Positions 47,366-57,469 of a stretch of DNA of 64,000 nt are shown here, piece after piece (position 1 is the stretch's first letter; each line of letters begins with the position of its first letter). The translations under genes were made by a program, and so were the position numbers. Source of the stretch: Pelagovum pacificum (GTDB lineage Bacteria; Pseudomonadota; Alphaproteobacteria; Rhodobacterales; Rhodobacteraceae); the NCBI RefSeq assembly GCF_016134045.1, contig NZ_CP065915.1, forward strand, positions 3,352,501 through 3,416,500, in the 5' to 3' direction. The notes under the pieces are model-generated. The model saw only the letters and a list, made by a program, of their open reading frames with translations. It was not told where the DNA came from and did no database searches.

Positions 47366-48241
47366 ATGCGGCTGATCTGCCCCAATTGCGGGGCGCAGTA
47401 TGAAGTGCCTGACGATGTGATCCCGGATTCCGGGCGCGATGTGCAATGCTCCAACTGCGGCCAGACCTGGTTCGAGTCGCCCGGCGGCTCGGTCGCTGAA
47501 GAGGCGAACCCCGAACCTCCGCCGCAGGCGGCGACGGCCACGAAGCGGCCGCCCCCACCCGATCCGGAGCCCGAACCCGAACCCGAACCGGAGGATCATC
47601 CGGAGCCGGAGCCCACGCCCGAACCGAACCGCTCGGAAGACCTGCAGCCCGACCCGGAAGCGCCGGTCCCACCCGCTACAGCAGCACGGGAACGGCAGCG
47701 TCGCGGGCTCGATCCCGAGATTGCCAATGTGCTTCAGGAGGAACGGCGCGACAGCGAGGCGCTGCGCCGCCGTCCGCCGCCCGATCCGATGGAAAGCCAG
47801 ACGGACTTCGAGCTCGACCAACCGTCGGACGGTCGCCAGAAGCGGGTGAATCGCCTTCATGGAGCGCCGGAGAAGGCCCCCGCCGGCTCGGACGCGTCAC
47901 GCCGTGAAATGCTGCCCGACATCGAGGAGATCAACTCCTCCCTCCGCTCCACGGGGGAGCGGATGATGCCCGAGTCGTCGGAGACCGAGGCAGAGGCGGT
48001 CGCCCGCGAGAAGCGCAAGGGGTTCCGGCTCGGCTTCGGGATCGTGCTGCTGATCGCGGCGGCGGCGATCATGACGTATCTGCGCGCACCCGACATCGCC
48101 AACGCGGTGCCGGCGGCGCAGCCAGCGCTTGAATCCTACGTGACGACAGTGGATCGCGGACGGGTCTGGCTGGACCAGACCGTGCTCTCGCTCCTTGAAC
48201 GGATGGAACAGGCCGACAGTACCGAGCCGGCGGTGGAGTGA
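47366..48241 (+). CDS. MJ0042-type zinc-ribbon protein with membrane anchor
   Basis: 291 residues. The N-terminal zinc ribbon has CxxC pairs C5/C8 and C28/C31. A long Pro/Glu-rich low-complexity region (PEPEPEPEPED and similar, about 50-95) follows, then a polar region, and a single transmembrane helix near 215-233 places the C-terminal part in the periplasm. The family is common in alphaproteobacteria next to ftsEX, but its role is unknown; a link to envelope or division regulation is inferred from position. Eight bases separate its end from the convergent TIGR02302 gene. Confidence 0.85.
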   Translation: MRLICPNCGAQYEVPDDVIPDSGRDVQCSNCGQTWFESPGGSVAEEANPEPPPQAATATKRPPPPDPEPEPEPEPEDHPEPEPTPEPNRSEDLQPDPEAPVPPATAARERQRRGLDPEIANVLQEERRDSEALRRRPPPDPMESQTDFELDQPSDGRQKRVNRLHGAPEKAPAGSDASRREMLPDIEEINSSLRSTGERMMPESSETEAEAVAREKRKGFRLGFGIVLLIAAAAIMTYLRAPDIANAVPAAQPALESYVTTVDRGRVWLDQTVLSLLERMEQADSTEPAVE

Positions 48242-48248
48242 TCCGCCG

Positions 48249-50894
48249 TCAGAACCGGTCCAGCAGGCGCTCGAGGTAGTCGCGTTCGACCTCGGGCCGA
48301 AGCTGATCGGACGAGCGGCGGCGCAGTTCTTCCAACAGTTCTTCCGCGCGACGATAGATGTCCTCGCCCTGAAGCAGGTTCTCATCGGTGCCGTAGCGCC
48401 CGGTGTCGCCAAGCTGCCGGCCAAGCGGATCCCGGCGCTGCGGCTCGACGCGTCCGGTGGCGTTCTCACCGTCCGCCTGCCCCTGACCGGGCTGCTGGTC
48501 CTGCTGGTTCTCTGCAAGCGCGTCGCCGAGGTTGCGAATGCCCTCGCGCAGCGCATCCATCGCTTCGGCCTGCCGGTCGATGGCTTCTGGGATATCGCCG
48601 TTCTCCAGCGCATCCTCGGCCCCGTCCATCGCCTCACCCGCCCGGTCGAGCGAGCGGCGCGCCTCGTCAGCGGCATCACCGCCGAGGTTCGGCAGATTGC
48701 CCTGCTGGCGGTTCAGTTCCTCGCGTAGCGCGCGCTGACGCTCGGCGAGTGACATCTCGCCACCTTCGCCGTTCTCGCCGCCGGTTCGACCGTCCTGGGC
48801 GTCGCCGCCCTGACCCATGCCTTCGCCCTGCTGCTCACCCTGCTGGCCCTGTCCGTTTTCGGCCTGCTGTCCGGGTTGCTCGCCATCCTGCGGCTGACCC
48901 TGCTGCCCTTGCTGGCCCTGGCCGAACTGTTCCTGCAGATCGCGGAACGCCTCGTCGGAGAGGCCCTGCTGGTCGCGCAGCGTCTCGGACAGATCCTGCA
49001 TCGATTGCTGGCCCTGACCCTGCTGGCCGGGCTCGCCCTCGGTGACCTGCATGTTCTCCATCAGCTGGTTGAGCTGATCCATCAGCTCCTGGGCCTCGGC
49101 CATGCGGCCTTCTTCCATGAGCTCCTGGATCCGGTCCATCAGCGCCTGAAGTTCGTCCTGCGAGAATTCAAAAGTTTCCTGCGCCTGCTGGTCGGGCTGG
49201 TCGGTGCCGTCCTCGCCGTTCTGGGCCTGCTGCTGTTCGGCGAGCATCCGGGTGTAATCGTCGACCGCCTCGCGCAGCTCCTGCATGAGCTCCTGGATTT
49301 CCTCTTCGGAGGCACCGTTGCGCATGGCTTCGGCGAGGCGTTCCTGCGCGCGGCGTAGTCGTTCGCGCGCATCGGCGAGCGAGCCGTCCTCAAGCTGAAC
49401 GGCCAGGTCCCAGAGCGCCTCGGCGATCTCGTCCTGGCTTTCGGTCGTCATCCCCTCGCGCACGGCGCTGTCGAGCTGCCGGGTGATGTAGTTGAGGCGA
49501 AGATAGCTGGTTTCCGAGCGGATGATGTCGCCGGGCCGGTTGGCGACCGCCTTCAACAGGTCGGACACGCGGCTGGCGTTCTCCTTGGACCAGAGCAGGT
49601 CGCGCCGCAGTTCGATCACCGCTTTCGCGACCGGCTGGAAGAAGCGACGACCCGGAAGCGACATCGCGTTCGGCTCGGACACGCCGGTCTGCTCCAGCCC
49701 GTCCTGAACCTCCATCGTGATGGTCACGGGCAGGTTAGCGAAGGGATGCTGCGAAAAATCGTCGATCATCGCCTCGTCGAAATCGGCGCGGTCGCCGGAG
49801 AACGGCATAGGCAGATCGACGATCAGCGGATCGCGCGGCTCCGGCTCCACCGACAGGCCATAGATGCGGTCGATCGCTTCGAGGTCGAGCTCGATGATCG
49901 CCCGGCCGGAGGAAACCGCGTAATCGTCGCTCGCGTGAAATGGCAGGGACATCTCACCGTAGGCCTCGACATCGGGCGGGCCGGTGATCTCGACCGTCGG
50001 GGCGGCGTCCTGCTGGACGGTGATGTCCCAGCTCGCACCGCCATCACCGTCGATGGTGATGCTGCCGTTCTGCGCGACGTCGAACCCCTGCTCGCGCATC
50101 CCGATTTCGGTCGCGGCCGGTGCCTCGGGCTCGTCGGTCTCAACTGGCGGCGGAGGAGTGCCCGAAACGCTCTCGCTGACGCTCAGCGCATCGGCGTCAC
50201 CATAGAGGCGAAGCGTGACTCTCGCGCCTTCGGTCACGGCGACGGAGCCGGGCTCGATGTCGTTGAGGTATAGCGTCGGCTTGCCGGTGTAGGACGGCGG
50301 TTCGATCCAGCCTTCCCAGACCGGCCCGGTGGAGAGCACGCGATCCCCACCACCCGGCGTCATGTCGGCGACGGAGCCGACACGCAGGATGGAGCCGAAC
50401 AACAGCGCGGCGACGAAGACCAGCAGCGCCATGTAACGCAGGCCGTAGGGGTCGCGGGAGGAGACGCGCAGGTCCGGCTGCACCGCCCTGGCGGCTTTCG
50501 AGCGTTCCTGCATCCGCGCGACGTGGGCCCGCCAGACGCCTTCGGACCCCGAATCGCCCGATCCGATGGCTTGAGTGTCGGCGAGCGCGGAAATCGGACG
50601 GCCCGGCATCGCCGCATCCACGCGTTCCAACGCATCGACCTTGGACGGCCAGCGGAACCGCCGCGCGCCCTGCCAGAGCGTCACGAGAAGCGCGATCACC
50701 GCGACGATGCCAATGCCCCAGAACAGCTCCAGCGGCATCCGTTCGTGCCAGCCCATCATCAGCGGCGCGAGCACGAGGAACAGCACCGTCCACGTCGGCC
50801 AGAAGGCACGGGTTACGCGCTCGGCGACGAGTCCGGCACGCGTCAGCGCGACGGGCAGCCTCAGGTGGCGGAGGTCCTTGAGAAGATCGGTCAG
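48249..50894 (-). CDS. TIGR02302 (DUF4175) family membrane protein
   Basis: 881 residues if translation begins at CTG 50894 (MTDLLKDLRHLRLPVALTR...), preceded by GGGGAG seven bases upstream. The first standard start, GTG at 50786, would cut off the conserved RAGLVAERVTRAFWPTW region. Two or more N-terminal membrane helices, a third near residue 160, periplasmic beta domains, and a long Gln/Gly/Glu-rich coiled region (about 500-810) with repeated GQQGQ follow. Function unknown; the family is restricted mainly to alphaproteobacteria. It lies 38 bases after lysA in the same direction, its usual place. Confidence 0.86.
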   Translation of the reverse strand: MTDLLKDLRHLRLPVALTRAGLVAERVTRAFWPTWTVLFLVLAPLMMGWHERMPLELFWGIGIVAVIALLVTLWQGARRFRWPSKVDALERVDAAMPGRPISALADTQAIGSGDSGSEGVWRAHVARMQERSKAARAVQPDLRVSSRDPYGLRYMALLVFVAALLFGSILRVGSVADMTPGGGDRVLSTGPVWEGWIEPPSYTGKPTLYLNDIEPGSVAVTEGARVTLRLYGDADALSVSESVSGTPPPPVETDEPEAPAATEIGMREQGFDVAQNGSITIDGDGGASWDITVQQDAAPTVEITGPPDVEAYGEMSLPFHASDDYAVSSGRAIIELDLEAIDRIYGLSVEPEPRDPLIVDLPMPFSGDRADFDEAMIDDFSQHPFANLPVTITMEVQDGLEQTGVSEPNAMSLPGRRFFQPVAKAVIELRRDLLWSKENASRVSDLLKAVANRPGDIIRSETSYLRLNYITRQLDSAVREGMTTESQDEIAEALWDLAVQLEDGSLADARERLRRAQERLAEAMRNGASEEEIQELMQELREAVDDYTRMLAEQQQAQNGEDGTDQPDQQAQETFEFSQDELQALMDRIQELMEEGRMAEAQELMDQLNQLMENMQVTEGEPGQQGQGQQSMQDLSETLRDQQGLSDEAFRDLQEQFGQGQQGQQGQPQDGEQPGQQAENGQGQQGEQQGEGMGQGGDAQDGRTGGENGEGGEMSLAERQRALREELNRQQGNLPNLGGDAADEARRSLDRAGEAMDGAEDALENGDIPEAIDRQAEAMDALREGIRNLGDALAENQQDQQPGQGQADGENATGRVEPQRRDPLGRQLGDTGRYGTDENLLQGEDIYRRAEELLEELRRRSSDQLRPEVERDYLERLLDRF

Positions 50895-50932
50895 TGCGCT
50901 GCTCCCCGGGGTTCGGTCTCAGCGTAGAGACT

Positions 50933-52198
50933 TCAGAGCCACTCTGGAATGCTATCGCGGGCGATCATCTCTTCATAGGTCGGGCGTTGGCGAATAACCG
51001 CGAATTGATCGCCGTTGACCAGCACTTCGGGGATCAACGGGCGCGAATTGTACTCGCTCGACATGACCGCGCCGTAGGCCCCGGCGGAGCGGAAGGCGAC
51101 GATGTCTCCTGCCGAGAGCGGCGGCATCGGGCGGGCCCTGGCGAAGGTGTCACCGCTTTCGCAGATCGGGCCGACGATGTCATAGGGCTGCGATTGTGTC
51201 CCGGCTGCCGGTTCGATGAGCGGCACGATGTCGTGCCAGGCGTCGTACATTGCGGGCCGGATCAGGTCGTTCATCGCCGAATCGAGGATCAGGAAGTCGC
51301 GCCCCTCGCCCGATTTCACGTAGATCACCGAGGACAGGAGGATCCCGGCGTTGCCGGCGACAAGGCGGCCCGGTTCGATCTCGATCTCGCAGCCAAGGTG
51401 GCCGACGGTCCGTTCGATCAGTGCGCCGTAGTCGGTCGGCAGCGGCGGGACCTCGTTGCTGCGCGTGTAGGGAATGCCAAGCCCTCCGCCGAGGTCGAGC
51501 CGCTCGATCGTGTGTCCGTCTGCGCGGAGCGCCTCCGTCAGCTCGGCCACCTTGCGGTAGGCCTGTTCGAACGGGGCGAGCTCGACCAGCTGAGACCCGA
51601 TATGGACGTCGATCCCGACGGCCTTCAGACCGGGAAGCTGGGCGATCTCGGCATAGACCTCGCGGGCACGCGCGATCGGAATGCCAAACTTGTTCTCGCT
51701 CTTGCCAGTGGCGATCTTGGCGTGTGTCCTGGCGTCGACGTCGGGGTTCACGCGCACGGTCACTGGCACTTCGACCCCCAGTTCGGCGGCGACTTCGGAC
51801 AGCGCCAGCATCTCTGGCTCGCTCTCGAGGTTCACCTGCCGGATGCCGCCTTCGAGCACCATCCGCATCTCTTCGCGCGTCTTGCCGACGCCCGAGAAGA
51901 CAATCCGCTCCCCCGGAACGCCGGCAGCCTTCGCCCGGGCGTATTCCCCGCCCGACACGACGTCCATGCCTGCCCCGGCATCGCCGAGCAGCTTGAGGAT
52001 CGCGACGTTCGACAGCGCCTTCACAGCGTAGCAGACGAGGTGCGGCATCGAAGAAAGCGCCTCGTCGAACAGGCGATAGTGTCGAAGCAGGGTGGCGGAC
52101 GAATAGACATAGGCCGGGGTGCCGACCTGCGCCGCGATCTCGCGGAGCGGCACGTCCTCGGCGAAGAGCTCGCCGTCACGGTATAGAAAATGGTCCAT
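50933..52198 (-). CDS. lysA: diaminopimelate decarboxylase
   Basis: 421 residues from ATG 52198. PLP-dependent last step of lysine synthesis. The PLP lysine is K60 (CYAVKALSN); HIGSQLVE, GGGLGIPY, EPGRLVAGNAG and GPICESGDTFA are the expected motifs. In related genomes lysA follows argH and a small lipoprotein. Here a yeiH-lysR-DUF2834 block separates them, so lysA must have its own promoter in the 143 bases before its start or in the yeiH control region. Confidence 0.96.
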   Translation of the reverse strand: MDHFLYRDGELFAEDVPLREIAAQVGTPAYVYSSATLLRHYRLFDEALSSMPHLVCYAVKALSNVAILKLLGDAGAGMDVVSGGEYARAKAAGVPGERIVFSGVGKTREEMRMVLEGGIRQVNLESEPEMLALSEVAAELGVEVPVTVRVNPDVDARTHAKIATGKSENKFGIPIARAREVYAEIAQLPGLKAVGIDVHIGSQLVELAPFEQAYRKVAELTEALRADGHTIERLDLGGGLGIPYTRSNEVPPLPTDYGALIERTVGHLGCEIEIEPGRLVAGNAGILLSSVIYVKSGEGRDFLILDSAMNDLIRPAMYDAWHDIVPLIEPAAGTQSQPYDIVGPICESGDTFARARPMPPLSAGDIVAFRSAGAYGAVMSSEYNSRPLIPEVLVNGDQFAVIRQRPTYEEMIARDSIPEWL

Positions 52199-52273
52199 CT
52201 GGTCCCCGACGCCTTGTTCGGAAACGCTCTTACAGGTCGAGCGCGCGGGCGGAAAGTGACGGACTGATCCGGA

Positions 52274-52294
52274 TTGATCGGCTTTACTGATCAA
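52274..52294. promoter_or_regulatory. LysR-type binding palindrome upstream of yeiH
   Basis: TTGATC (52274-52279) and GATCAA (52289-52294) form a 21-bp inverted repeat containing T-N11-A style spacing. A -10-like TATGAT lies at 52304-52309. It sits upstream of the yeiH-like gene, whose downstream neighbour encodes a LysR regulator, and within the divergent lysA/yeiH intergenic region. Confidence 0.55.
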
Positions 52295-52341
52295 AACGTA
52301 CTTTATGATGAATTGGATTGTGCAGCAAAGGGCGCCTACCT

Positions 52342-53373
52342 ATGGGACTGGCAATGTCGGGCATTCCCATGAACATCACGACTATCCGTAGACCTTCGAT
52401 CTGGTTCGGTCTGCTGCTGACGGCGACCATCGCCTGCGGTGCCTTCGCCCTGCGGCAGCTGCCGGGTATCGGCGTGCTGTCGCCGCTGATCCTGTCGATT
52501 CTGATCGGCATGGCGATCCACAACAGCGTCGGCACGCCGTCGATCGCGCGGCCGGGCGTGACCTTCAGCCTGAAGCGCCTCCTGCGGCTGGGGATCATCC
52601 TTCTTGGCCTTCAGCTGACCGTGTCGCAGGTCATCGCGGTGGGTTGGACGGGATTGGGTATCATCGTCGTGACCCTCTCCTCGACGTTCCTGTTCACCAA
52701 GTGGCTCGGTCATCGGCTCGGTTTGCCGCGGCAGCTGACGGAGCTGATCGCAGCCGGGACCTCGATCTGCGGTGCATCGGCGATCATCGCGACCAACACA
52801 GTCACCCGCGCGAGGGATGAGCATGTCGCCTACGCCGTTGCCTGTGTCACCGTCTTCGGCTCGCTGTCGATGGTGTGCCTGCCGCTTCTCGGAGGCGCGC
52901 TCGACATGGGCCCGAAGGCCTATGGGCTCTGGACCGGCGCTTCGATCCACGAGGTCGCGCAGGTCGTCGCCGCGTCCTTCCAGCAGGGCGACGAGGCCGG
53001 CCAGTTCGGCACGGTCGCCAAGCTGACGCGCGTGATGATGCTCGCCCCGATGGTCTTGTTGCTCGGCGCCCTCGCGGCGCGGCGCGGCGATCGGAGCGGT
53101 GGAGGCGCACCGATCCCGTGGTTCGTCTTCGGCTTCATCGCGATGGTCGGCGTGGCATCCACCGGCCTGCTGCCCGAGGCCCTGACGCCATGGACCAACG
53201 GGCTGACGCAATTCCTGCTGGCGATGGCGCTCGCAGCAATGGGGCTCGAAACGGACCTGCGCAAGCTGGCGGCGGAAGGCCTGCGGCCCGCACTGCTTGG
53301 CGCGGCATCGTGGATTTTCATCTCGGGCGTCGGGCTGGGGCTGATTCTGCTGACGGGGGCCGGCGCTCCGTGA
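52342..53373 (+). CDS. yeiH: YeiH/UPF0324 family putative sulfate/sulfite exporter
   Basis: 343 residues from ATG 52342; ATG 52354 or 52369 are also possible. About ten membrane helices, with the family motifs [32 protein letters not shown] and [15 protein letters not shown]. The family is proposed to export sulfate/sulfite-type anions. It is translationally coupled to a LysR-family gene (GTGA overlap), like yeiH with yeiE in enterobacteria, where the regulator is reported to respond to sulfite; that analogy is inference here. Confidence 0.88.
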   Translation: MGLAMSGIPMNITTIRRPSIWFGLLLTATIACGAFALRQLPGIGVLSPLILSILIGMAIHNSVGTPSIARPGVTFSLKRLLRLGIILLGLQLTVSQVIAVGWTGLGIIVVTLSSTFLFTKWLGHRLGLPRQLTELIAAGTSICGASAIIATNTVTRARDEHVAYAVACVTVFGSLSMVCLPLLGGALDMGPKAYGLWTGASIHEVAQVVAASFQQGDEAGQFGTVAKLTRVMMLAPMVLLLGALAARRGDRSGGGAPIPWFVFGFIAMVGVASTGLLPEALTPWTNGLTQFLLAMALAAMGLETDLRKLAAEGLRPALLGAASWIFISGVGLGLILLTGAGAP

Positions 53374-54236
53374 CTCTCGAACAGCTTCGTATCTTCCTCG
53401 CCGTCGCGGAGCGGGAGCATGTCACCCGCGCCGCCGAGTCCCTGAACCTGACGCAGAGCGCCGTAAGCGCGGCGATCTCCGCGCTTGAGGCCCGGCACGG
53501 CGTCAAGCTGTTCGACCGGATCGGGCGGCGCATCTTCCTGACCGACGCCGGGCGCGGCTTCATCGGAGAGGCCCGCGCCGTGCTCGGCCGTGCCGCGCTG
53601 GCGGCAAGGATGCTGGAGGACACGGCGGAACTCGCACGCGGACACCTGCGCATCGCGGCGAGCCAGACGGTTGCGAACGACTGGCTCCCGGCGCGGCTTG
53701 CCCGGTATCGCAAGAGCTACCCGGGGATCGAGTTGCACGTCCGAATCGGCAATTCGGTCTCGGCGGCCACGGCAGTTTCACGACTGGAAGCCGACCTCGC
53801 GGTGATCGAGGATCATGCCGGGGACGAAACGCTCGAAGAGACGCTTCTGACCAAGGACGCGATGCAGCTGGTCGTCGCGGCCGACAGCGACGGTGCCGCG
53901 CTTGCCGATCCGCTGGCGGCCGACTGGGTGCTGCGGGAGACAGGCTCCGGCACCCGCGCAGTGTTCGACGCCTGGCTTGCCGGGCGCGGGGTCGACGCCG
54001 ATGCGCTGCGAAACCCGCTGATCCTGCCGTCGAACGAAGCCGTCCGCGCCGCTGTCGAAGCGGGCGCCGGGGCGTCGATCCTGTCGGAGATGGTGGTCGG
54101 CCGCTCGATAGACGCTGGCCTGATCCGCGCCCTGCCCGCCGAGCTGCCGCACCGACACTTCCGCCTGCTGCGTCACCGGGAACGCCCCTTCACCCGCGCG
54201 GAAGCGGCCTTCGCCGCCCTCGCGTCGGATGGCTGA
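53370..54236 (+). CDS. LysR-family transcriptional regulator
   Basis: 288 residues from GTG 53370, overlapping the yeiH stop. The winged HTH at 1-60 contains [25 protein letters not shown]. The effector-binding domain begins about residue 90 ([21 protein letters not shown]), characteristic of CysB/YeiE-type LysR proteins. It probably controls yeiH through the palindrome at 52274-52294. It ends six bases from the convergent DUF2834 gene. Confidence 0.92.
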   Translation: MTLEQLRIFLAVAEREHVTRAAESLNLTQSAVSAAISALEARHGVKLFDRIGRRIFLTDAGRGFIGEARAVLGRAALAARMLEDTAELARGHLRIAASQTVANDWLPARLARYRKSYPGIELHVRIGNSVSAATAVSRLEADLAVIEDHAGDETLEETLLTKDAMQLVVAADSDGAALADPLAADWVLRETGSGTRAVFDAWLAGRGVDADALRNPLILPSNEAVRAAVEAGAGASILSEMVVGRSIDAGLIRALPAELPHRHFRLLRHRERPFTRAEAAFAALASDG

Positions 54237-54242
54237 GCAGCC

Positions 54243-54557
54243 TCAGACCGGGCGAGTCCGCAGAAACAGGTAGAGCGGGAAACCGCAGCTGACCCCGATG
54301 CAGAATGTCGCGGGGATCGCGAGCAGTGCCGACCAGTTGCGACGAACGAAGGTCTCCGCAAGGATCCAGACCACCAGCGTCGTGCCCGCGATCATCAGGT
54401 CCCATGCCATGCCCTCGACCGCCGGGTTGGCGACCCAGAGGTCCAGCATCCCGACAAAGCTCGCCCCCTCGCTGCGGAGGTAGGTGACGAAGAAGTACAT
54501 CGGGTGCACCGTGCCCCAGATGGCGAGCGCGAGGTAGATGATCCTGAGCGGCGACAC
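54243..54557 (-). CDS. DUF2834 small membrane protein
   Basis: 104 residues from GTG 54557, one base-pair before the stop of the small lipoprotein gene upstream. Three hydrophobic segments. TVHPMYFF, LWVANPAVEGMAWDLMI and ETFVRRNWSALLAIPATFCIGVS fit DUF2834. Function unknown. It follows argH and the lipoprotein on the same strand and seems to be co-transcribed with them. Confidence 0.8.
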   Translation of the reverse strand: MSPLRIIYLALAIWGTVHPMYFFVTYLRSEGASFVGMLDLWVANPAVEGMAWDLMIAGTTLVVWILAETFVRRNWSALLAIPATFCIGVSCGFPLYLFLRTRPV

Positions 54558-54674
54558 CTAGAGCGCCCCGATCCGGCCCGGTTCCGGACCCGTGCCGCCG
54601 GCAGGACGCTCCGGCTCGCCATCGGCGCCGCAGGCGGCCAGCAGGACCAGAGCGATCACCGCGAAAAATCTCAC
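54558..54674 (-). CDS. 38-residue LptM-like lipoprotein
   Basis: Short gene from GTG 54674, overlapping the argH stop (GTGA) and ending at TAG 54558-54560. It encodes [15 protein letters not shown], a lipoprotein signal with Cys15, followed by [12 protein letters not shown] and a Pro/Gly tail. Small lipoproteins with CGxxGxP-type starts occur between argH and lysA in related bacteria and resemble E. coli LptM (YifL), which assists LptD assembly. The functional transfer is inference; the reading frame, lipobox and overlap are clear. Confidence 0.8.
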   Translation of the reverse strand: MRFFAVIALVLLAACGADGEPERPAGGTGPEPGRIGAL

Positions 54675-56059
54675 GACAACGCCTCCTGCCACAGCTTCAC
54701 CTGCTCGCGAACCCGCGCGGGCGCGGTGCCGCCAAAACTCATGCGGGAGGCGACGGAGTTCTCGACGCCGAGCACGTCGAACACGCCCTCGGTGATGCCG
54801 GAATGCTCGGCCTGCATCTCCTCCAGCGAGAGGTCCGGCAGGTCGCAGCCCTTCCCCTCGGCCAGTGCGACGAGCGCGCCGGTGACATGGTGCGCCTCGC
54901 GGAACGGCAGGCCCAACTCACGCACCAGCCAGTCGGCGAGGTCGGTCGCGGTGGAGAAGCCGGAGGCAGCGGCCCTGCGCAGGGACTCCCGGTTGGCCTC
55001 CATGTCGGCAACCATTCCGCCCATGGCACGCAGGGCCAGCAGCAGGTTGTCGGCGGCGTCGAAGACCTGCTCCTTGTCCTCCTGCATGTCCTTGGAATAG
55101 GTCAGCGGCAGCCCCTTCATCACGATCGTCAGCGCGACCTGCGCGCCGAAGATGCGGCCGATCTTGGCGCGCAGAAGCTCCGCCGCGTCGGGGTTCTTCT
55201 TCTGCGGCATGATCGAGGAGCCCGTCGTCCAGCGATCCGACAGCGTGACGAAGCGGAACTGCGCGGAGGACCAGATCACCAGCTCTTCGGCGAGGCGCGA
55301 CAGGTGCATCGCGCAGATCGACGCGAAGCTGAGGAATTCGAGTGCGAAGTCCCGGTCCGACACGGCGTCGAGCGAGTTGGCACAGGGCGCGTCGAAGCCG
55401 AGCGCCTCCGCCGTCATGTGGCGGTCGATCGGGAACGACGTCCCGGCCAGCGCGGCGGCCCCGAGCGGCGACTGGTTCATCCGCCGCCGACCGTCACGCA
55501 GCCGCGACAGATCGCGCGAGAACATTTCGACATAGGCGAGCATGTGGTGGCCCCATGTCACCGGCTGCGCGGTCTGCAGGTGCGTGAAGCCCGGCATCAC
55601 CCAGTCGGCACCGGCATCGGCCTGCGCGACCAGAGCCTTCATGAGCGCTTCGAGCACACCCTCCGTCTCGTCGTACTGGTCCCGCACCCAGAGCCGGAAG
55701 TCTGTCGCGACCTGATCGTTGCGGGACCGTCCCGTGTGCAGCCGCTTGGCCGGCTCGCCGATCAACGCGGTCAGCCGGGATTCCACGTTCATGTGGATGT
55801 CCTCGAGCGCGGTGGAGAATTCGAAGGTCCCCGCCTCGATCTCTGACAAGACGGTGAGCAGCCCTTTCCGGATCGCCTCGGCATCGTTATCCGTCAGGAT
55901 GCCTGTCGCTGCCAGCATGGCGGCATGGGCCCTCGAACCGGCGATGTCCTGCGCCGCCATCCGTTGGTCGAACCCGATCGAGGCGTTGATCGCTTCCATG
56001 ATCTGGTCCAGACCTCCGGCGAAGCGGCCGCCCCACATGGCGTTCGAGGTATCGGTCAT
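54671..56059 (-). CDS. argH: argininosuccinate lyase
   Basis: 462 residues from ATG 56059. Splits argininosuccinate into arginine and fumarate. Family signature [12 protein letters not shown] (about 280-291), [13 protein letters not shown], and [22 protein letters not shown] at the N-terminus is typical. No strong Shine-Dalgarno precedes the ATG. Divergent from tlpA with 83 bases between starts; downstream is the small lipoprotein gene. Confidence 0.97.
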   Translation of the reverse strand: MTDTSNAMWGGRFAGGLDQIMEAINASIGFDQRMAAQDIAGSRAHAAMLAATGILTDNDAEAIRKGLLTVLSEIEAGTFEFSTALEDIHMNVESRLTALIGEPAKRLHTGRSRNDQVATDFRLWVRDQYDETEGVLEALMKALVAQADAGADWVMPGFTHLQTAQPVTWGHHMLAYVEMFSRDLSRLRDGRRRMNQSPLGAAALAGTSFPIDRHMTAEALGFDAPCANSLDAVSDRDFALEFLSFASICAMHLSRLAEELVIWSSAQFRFVTLSDRWTTGSSIMPQKKNPDAAELLRAKIGRIFGAQVALTIVMKGLPLTYSKDMQEDKEQVFDAADNLLLALRAMGGMVADMEANRESLRRAAASGFSTATDLADWLVRELGLPFREAHHVTGALVALAEGKGCDLPDLSLEEMQAEHSGITEGVFDVLGVENSVASRMSFGGTAPARVREQVKLWQEALS

Positions 56060-56142
56060 GATCAGGAGGACCCCGCGATGAAAATTGGTTCCGGGCCGAT
56101 GTATACGCAGCCCCGCGCCGTTGCAATTCACGGAGTCCAGCC

Positions 56143-56772
56143 ATGAAGTCCGCCCGTATCGCCGCCGCCGTCGGTCTTGTCGCCATCCTCTCGGGCGCCG
56201 CGATCTGGGCGATGACGACCCGCCTGGATCCGGAGCCCGTCGCGGTCGCACCTGCCGAAAGCAGCTCGCTGCGCGTGGCCGAAAGCAACGGAGAGACGCC
56301 CGCCGCGTCCGGTGACATGCGCAAGCTTGTGATGCACGACACGCCGCAGCCGGTGCCGCTCGACGTGACGTTCGAGACGGTAGATGGCAGCGAAGGCACG
56401 CTCGGCGACTACACCGGCAAGGTCACGCTGGTGAATTTCTGGGCCACATGGTGCGTCCCCTGCCGCGACGAGATGCCGGCGCTGTCGCAACTCCAGTCCG
56501 ACCTCGGCGGCGACGACTTCGAGGTCGTGACCATCGCGAGCGGCCGCAACCCGCCCCCGGCGATGGAGAAATTCTTCGAGGAGATCGGAGTCGATAACCT
56601 CCCCCTTCACCGCGATCCGACACAGGCCCTCGCCCGGGAGATGGGCGTGCTGGGCCTCCCGATCACCGTGATCGTCGACCGGGAAGGCAACGAACTCGGC
56701 CGCCTTCAGGGCGGCGCGGACTGGGCGTCCGAGGACGCGAAAGCCGTGGTAGAAGGGGTTATCGGCGGATAG
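56143..56772 (+). CDS. tlpA: TlpA-family thiol:disulfide reductase
   Basis: 209 residues. A single N-terminal membrane anchor (about 5-25) leads to a periplasmic thioredoxin fold with the active site WCVPC (C104 and C107) and the cis-proline stretch GLPITVIVD. Keeps selected periplasmic cysteines reduced, for example for cytochrome c or Cu-A assembly. The argH/tlpA divergent pair is common in related genomes. Confidence 0.93.
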   Translation: MKSARIAAAVGLVAILSGAAIWAMTTRLDPEPVAVAPAESSSLRVAESNGETPAASGDMRKLVMHDTPQPVPLDVTFETVDGSEGTLGDYTGKVTLVNFWATWCVPCRDEMPALSQLQSDLGGDDFEVVTIASGRNPPPAMEKFFEEIGVDNLPLHRDPTQALAREMGVLGLPITVIVDREGNELGRLQGGADWASEDAKAVVEGVIGG

Positions 56773-56795
56773 GGGCTCCGGCAGGGCCGCCCGGA

Positions 56796-57365
56796 TCAGG
56801 CGTGGCCCGCATCCCCGGACAGCAGCAGCGGATCGACACCAAGCGACTTCAGCGCTGCCGTCCATTTGTGCTCGTTCGCGCGCCCGAAGATCAGGTCGTC
56901 GCGCGGCTCGCAGGTCAGCCAGCCGTTCTGGCCGATCTCGTCCTCGAGCTGCCCCGGCCCCCACCCCGCATAGCCGAGCGCGAGGAGAGAGCTTCGCGGA
57001 CCGCGCCCCTGCGCGAGTTCCTCCAGCACGTCGAGCGTCGCGGTCAGGCCGACTTCTTCGTCGACGGCGAGCGTCGCCCCATCCGAATCGTAGTCTGCCG
57101 AGTGCAGCACGAACCCGCGCGACCCTTCGACCGGACCACCGTAGTAAATGCGGATGTCACGCGTGTCGGGGCCCGACGTGATCTCGAGCTGTTCGAGAAG
57201 GTCGCTGAACTTCACCTCGGGCGTGGGCTTGTTGACGATGAGCCCCATCGCGCCGTCATCGGAATGGGCGCAGATGTAGACGAGGGCCTGATCGAAGCGC
57301 GGGTCGCCCATATCGGGCATCGCGATCAGCATCTTGCCGGAGAGCGTGTCGGGTTGTTCTATCAT
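56796..57365 (-). CDS. YqgE/AlgH family (UPF0301) protein
   Basis: 189 residues from ATG 57365. [20 protein letters not shown] at the start, [24 protein letters not shown] and [16 protein letters not shown] are the conserved UPF0301 blocks. The biochemical role of the family is unresolved. Convergent with tlpA and divergent from the DsbD-like gene. Confidence 0.93.
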   Translation of the reverse strand: MIEQPDTLSGKMLIAMPDMGDPRFDQALVYICAHSDDGAMGLIVNKPTPEVKFSDLLEQLEITSGPDTRDIRIYYGGPVEGSRGFVLHSADYDSDGATLAVDEEVGLTATLDVLEELAQGRGPRSSLLALGYAGWGPGQLEDEIGQNGWLTCEPRDDLIFGRANEHKWTAALKSLGVDPLLLSGDAGHA

Positions 57366-57469
57366 GGTCCCAAAATGTGTCGCCCTGCCGCCACTGGCAA
57401 GGGTGGCTCTCGTCCGCTCTCTCCGCAACGTGACTTCCCATCCGGTCGGCGGACCATATTCTCCGCCGC

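Noticed and set aside
47540..47640. Simple-sequence repeat of GAACCC/GAGCCC units
   Set aside because: Codes for the Pro-Glu region of the zinc-ribbon protein; not an independent element.
48800..49100. Repeated CCTGCTGGCCCTG-like units, considered as a repeat array or CRISPR
   Set aside because: They encode the Gln/Gly-rich stretch of the TIGR02302 protein; unit lengths vary and there are no spacers.
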